From the NCBI GenBank assembly GCA_963668605.1, contig OY764903.1:2170001-2234000 (forward strand): DNA of 64,000 nt, given 5' to 3'. The position numbers and the translations under genes are program-made. The notes under the pieces are model-generated. The model was given only the letters and a program-made list of their open reading frames with translations, made no database searches and was not told where the DNA came from. Below, piece by piece: positions 61,131-64,000 of this stretch (positions within the stretch are counted from its first letter, which is position 1; every line of letters begins with the position of its first letter). Source of the DNA: G963668605 sp963668605. GTDB lineage: Bacteria > Acidobacteriota > Terriglobia > Bryobacterales > Bryobacteraceae.

Positions 61131-62705
61131 ATGACCAGACGAACATGGATGCAGATGCCCGCGGCGCTCGCGGCGGGAACGAGTATCGAGACGGCGAACG
61201 CCGCGCAGAGCGCCGCACCGCCAGCACAAGCCGCCAAAGGTAAGCAGCCCAACATCATCTTCATCATGGTGGACCAGATGACGCCATTCATGATGAGTTC
61301 CTATGGGCAGCGGGCGGCGATTACGCCGAACCTCGATCGCCTCGCCCGCAGCGGCTCCATCTTCGACAATGCCTACTGCAATTCGCCGCTGTGCGTCCCG
61401 AGCCGTACTTCGATGTTCTCCGGCCGCCTGGCGGCTTCCGTGCAGGCGTGGGACAATGCTTCGGAATTCCGCGCGGACACGCCGACGATGATGCACTATC
61501 TCCGCTCCGCCGGTTATCAGACGGCGGTTTCGGGGAAGACGCACTTCATCGGTCCGGATCAATACCACGGCTTCCACGAGCGCCTGACGCCCTGCATTTA
61601 TCCGACGCATTTCAAATTCATGCACCCCTGGAGCAAGGGCGCTTATTACATCGCGGGCACATCCATGCAGTTGGGACTGAGCAAACTCGGCGCTTCGGAA
61701 ACAAACGGACAGATCGATTTCGACACCATGGCTTGCAGCCGCGCGATCGAGAGGCTCAATCGCTATGCACTGGAAGGCAAGGACAAGCCGCCGCTGTTTC
61801 TCAACGTGTCGCTGACGCAGCCACACGATCCCTACTGCGCTCCGCAAAAGTACCTCGACATGTACCGGAACGCCGACATCCCCATGCCGCATCCGTATGA
61901 CGACATCCGGAAACTGAGCCCGACTTACGAATGGGTGCGAATCGTGCACGGCCTCGACAAGGAAACGCTGCCACCCGAGAAGGTTCGCGAAGCCCGGCGC
62001 TGTTACCTGGCAATGTGCACCTGGCTCGACGACAAAATCGGGCACCTCCTCGGCGAGGTGCAGCGCCTCGGACTAGGCAGCAACACAATGGTCGTTCTCA
62101 CCAGCGACCACGGCGACATGCTCGGCGAGAAGGGACAGTGGTTTAAGCGGATGTACCTGGAATGGTCCGCACGAATTCCGCTGATGATCAGTTGGCCCGG
62201 AAAAGTTCCCGCCGGAAAGCGCATCAATTCGCTGGTCTCGCTGGTGGATCTGTTCCCAACGATTGCGGAGGCGGCAGGAGCTGAGGTCCGCACACGCATC
62301 GACGGGCGCAGCCTGTTCCCGCTGATGGATGGAAGAGAAGACGGACGCGACCGCGAAGTGATCGGCGAGTATTTCGGCGAAGGTACGATCGAGCCGGTCC
62401 GGATGGTCCGCCGGGGCGATTACAAGTACATCACCGTGAACGGCTATCCGCCGCAAATGTACGACCTGAAGAAAGATCCCAACGAAAACGTGAACTGCGC
62501 CGGGCGCGCCGAATACGCCGCAGCGGAGAAGGAACTGCGAGCGCGAGCCGAGAAGAACTGGGACGCTCCGGCGCTGAAGCGGCAAGTGATGACCAGCCAC
62601 TCCGAGCGCGAGTTTCTACGCTCGATCAACGGCTATCTGGTCTCCGAACTTTGGCAGCCGAAGATCGCCGAGCCCATCATCACGGACGAGTCGGCCTGGC
62701 GGTAA
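61131..62705 (+). CDS. Exported choline-sulfatase-like enzyme, third gene of operon
   Basis: 524 residues from ATG at 61131 with CGGAGAG upstream; the frame is open 15 codons earlier, inside the preceding gene. TRRTWMQMPAALAAGTSIET is an RR-type signal. VDQMTPFMMSSYGQ at 47-60, CVPSR with Cys88 as formylglycine precursor, SGKTHFIGPDQYHGFHERLTP (close to choline-sulfatase BetC, which has SGKMHF-type motif), and TSDHGDMLGEKGQW with the second metal site. The LW..K.FYE-like BetC tail is replaced by a shorter EWSARIPLMISWPG form. BetC is usually cytoplasmic, so an exported version may act on other sulfate esters. Confidence 0.88.
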   Translation: MTRRTWMQMPAALAAGTSIETANAAQSAAPPAQAAKGKQPNIIFIMVDQMTPFMMSSYGQRAAITPNLDRLARSGSIFDNAYCNSPLCVPSRTSMFSGRLAASVQAWDNASEFRADTPTMMHYLRSAGYQTAVSGKTHFIGPDQYHGFHERLTPCIYPTHFKFMHPWSKGAYYIAGTSMQLGLSKLGASETNGQIDFDTMACSRAIERLNRYALEGKDKPPLFLNVSLTQPHDPYCAPQKYLDMYRNADIPMPHPYDDIRKLSPTYEWVRIVHGLDKETLPPEKVREARRCYLAMCTWLDDKIGHLLGEVQRLGLGSNTMVVLTSDHGDMLGEKGQWFKRMYLEWSARIPLMISWPGKVPAGKRINSLVSLVDLFPTIAEAAGAEVRTRIDGRSLFPLMDGREDGRDREVIGEYFGEGTIEPVRMVRRGDYKYITVNGYPPQMYDLKKDPNENVNCAGRAEYAAAEKELRARAEKNWDAPALKRQVMTSHSEREFLRSINGYLVSELWQPKIAEPIITDESAWR

Positions 62706-62708
62706 GAG

Positions 62709-62722
62709 CCTGTCACGAAATA
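62709..62722. repeat. Solitary end of the MITE-like element
   Basis: CCTGTCACGAAATA matches the left end of the 29728-29850 element (CCTGTCACGAAATA). No matching right end is seen nearby, so it is probably a remnant. Confidence 0.5.
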
Positions 62723-62836
62723 GCCTGTGCAGTTTAGCCACACCGTGGCGGCAGTGAAGTTTCCGGCTAGCATGTCCGAAGCCCAGGAGCACTTGGCCGA
62801 CGCGATGAAAGCTGAGCGCAGTGGGAAACTAATATC

Positions 62837-63574
62837 GTGGAATCAGATCCTGCAAAATTACGGGAGAGTGTGCGTGTAGCATACTCAAGGGCGGCCTCTA
62901 ACCCTGACGAGAAGCATCCGTTTCCTGTGGGAGAGGAGTTCGCTCTCAGTGTGGGGTATCCGCGGGAGTTTCTCGACACCATGCCCCATACCGCAATCGG
63001 AGGGTTCGCCGGAGTTTCCAACGTCTCTGTTTTTGCCACACTTCCAGCCGGAGCCACAGTGATCGATCTCGGATGCGGCTCAGGGCTGGACTCCCTGATC
63101 GCTGCGCAGAGGGTTGGCGCAGAAGGGCGAGTTGTTGGCATCGATTTCAGCGAAGCAATGCTCAACCGTGCGAGTTCCTCGCTGCGCGAACTCGGATTGG
63201 CCAACATGATGTTCCTTCGGTCGGGTGCGGAGCAACTCCCTCTAGCCGACGCATCTGTCGACCGGGCTCTCGTGAACGGGATCTTCAATCTGAACCCGTA
63301 TCGTGATGAGATTTTCCGCGAACTCGCCCGTATCGTAAAGCCCGGCGGCTGTGTGTTCGGTGCGGAGCTTGTTTTGCAGGCGCCGTTACCGGAGGCTTCG
63401 CAGGCAGGAGCGGCGAACTGGTTCTCCTGAATCGCTGGCGCTAAGGAAGCGGTCGCTTTCTGCAATGAGTTTCGGCAAGCCGGCTTCCGTGAAGCTCGAA
63501 TTCTCCGTACCACACGCAACGCAAGAACGAAGAATCCAGCGGTTCTCGCGGCTGAGTTCATCGCGGTCCGCTAG
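62837..63574 (+). CDS. SAM-dependent methyltransferase with in-frame UGA (selenoprotein candidate)
   Basis: Reading from the start codon at 62837, the frame meets TGA at 63428-63430 after 197 residues, but continues in the same phase for 47 more codons of good coding text (IAGAKEAVAFCNEFRQAGF, then EARILRTTRNARTKNPAVLA) to TAG at 63572-63574, giving 245 residues in all. Motif I, IDLGCGSGLDSLIAAQRVG, and VVGIDFSEAML mark a class I methyltransferase related to the ArsM-type branch; VNGIFNLNPYRDEIFRELAR follows. The TGA falls at NWFS-x-IAGAKE, where I expect Cys. Sec insertion or a nonsense mutation are both possible. The upstream part lacks the ArsM cysteines (FAGVSN, not LGCGNP). Confidence 0.7.
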
Positions 63575-63605
63575 GTCTTTGACCGAGTGATGCTGTTGTT
63601 TTCAT

Positions 63606-63693
63606 GTGGGGCGGGATGGAATCCTGCGGCGGGTTGGTAACCCACCTGGAGCGCCGGTTACCAACCGGCGCGCAGCTTGACAAGCTGCCCCAC
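63606..63693. repeat. Nested-hairpin intergenic element B
   Basis: Outer stem GTGGGGC (63606-63612) / GCCCCAC (63687-63693) encloses GGGTT-GGT-AACCC (63631-63643), GCGCCGGTT-ACC-AACCGGCGC (63651-63671) and GCAGCTT-GAC-AAGCTGC (63672-63688). It lies between convergent genes and could end transcription from both sides. Confidence 0.6.
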
Positions 63694-63757
63694 AAACGAA
63701 CGGATTCTCGGGGTCGCAGACCTGGCGTGACCCATCTGAGTCCTCAATCCGCCCCAA

Positions 63758-64000
63758 TTACGCGAGGCAGCGCCGGCAGTAGTCCAGACACCGCCGGACT
63801 TCCTCCACCGTATCCGCCCCTTTGTATTCGTATTCGATCAGCGCGGGGATTCCGTACTTACCCTTTTTCAGAAGTTGCAGCACTTCCTTGATGGGAGTGT
63901 TGCCTTCGCCAAATGCGACGTTGGCTCCCTGTGCCGTCTTGCGGTCTTTCAAGTGGATGGTGAGAATGCGTGCGTGGTGTTGCTCGATGAACTTGACCGC
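63758..64000 (-). CDS. Sugar-phosphate isomerase/epimerase-like TIM barrel (C-terminal part, runs off right edge)
   Basis: About 80 residues are visible, ending in the stop at 63758-63760; the beginning lies outside the window. Text includes HARILTIHLKDRKTAQGANV, FGEGNTPIKEVLQLLKKGKY and PALIEYEYKGADTVEEVRRC. The HLKD and GEG(NT)PI(K) and IEYE blocks are those of xylose-isomerase-like TIM barrels of the AP-endonuclease-2 type, with metal ligands His, Glu and Glu. It would act on a sugar or sugar phosphate. Whether an exported form, as for the gene at 52045, cannot be judged. Confidence 0.78.
   Translation of the reverse strand, partial: AVKFIEQHHARILTIHLKDRKTAQGANVAFGEGNTPIKEVLQLLKKGKYGIPALIEYEYKGADTVEEVRRCLDYCRRCLA

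Overview
The window looks like an Acidobacteriota chromosome, most likely of the Bryobacterales/Solibacter type. This is inferred from gene style, not from a marker gene: very large TonB-dependent receptors with an N-terminal carboxypeptidase-regulatory-like domain, a Ser/Thr kinase fused to TPR repeats, many RR-signal sulfatases, high GC, and hairpin-rich intergenic repeats.

Layout. 1-4.3 kb: a minus-strand phage head module (terminase small-like, large terminase, portal, scaffold-like, P22-type coat protein running off the left edge). 4.7-6.0 kb: a truncated multiheme cytochrome facing a plus-strand cytochrome c remnant. 6.2-17.3 kb: two sulfatases, a kinase-TPR protein, an exported repeat protein, a GH29 alpha-L-fucosidase and a nitrilase-family amidase. 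17.3-24.6 kb: mostly housekeeping or hypothetical genes (bactofilin, glucan phosphorylase, small proteins, VCBS-repeat protein) and an intact IS630-type insertion. 24.7-40.1 kb: an exported FucI/AraA-fold protein, a nitroreductase, four sulfatases, a metallo-beta-lactamase-fold protein, a toroid-repeat protein, a GYD protein, a TonB-receptor fragment, and a sulfatase/phosphoesterase pair.

40.1-62.7 kb is the most coherent part. It holds two TonB receptors, an MFS sugar transporter, a MtlD-like dehydrogenase, an FGGY kinase, a GntR/FCD regulator, a TIM-barrel isomerase-like protein, a DUF5060-type glycosidase and five sulfatases. Seven copies of a 16-bp palindrome (consensus GGTATGATATCATACC) sit at or just before the start codons of these genes, including gntR itself. 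I read this as one regulon for importing, desulfating, cleaving and phosphorylating a sulfated carbohydrate or polyol; the substrate is not known. In all, 11 formylglycine-type sulfatases occur, nearly all with a twin-arginine-like N-terminus.

62.8-64 kb: a methyltransferase whose reading frame continues cleanly through an in-frame UGA at a probable Cys position (selenocysteine candidate or nonsense mutation), a nested-hairpin element, and the end of a sugar-phosphate isomerase-like gene. No tRNA, rRNA or CRISPR array was seen.
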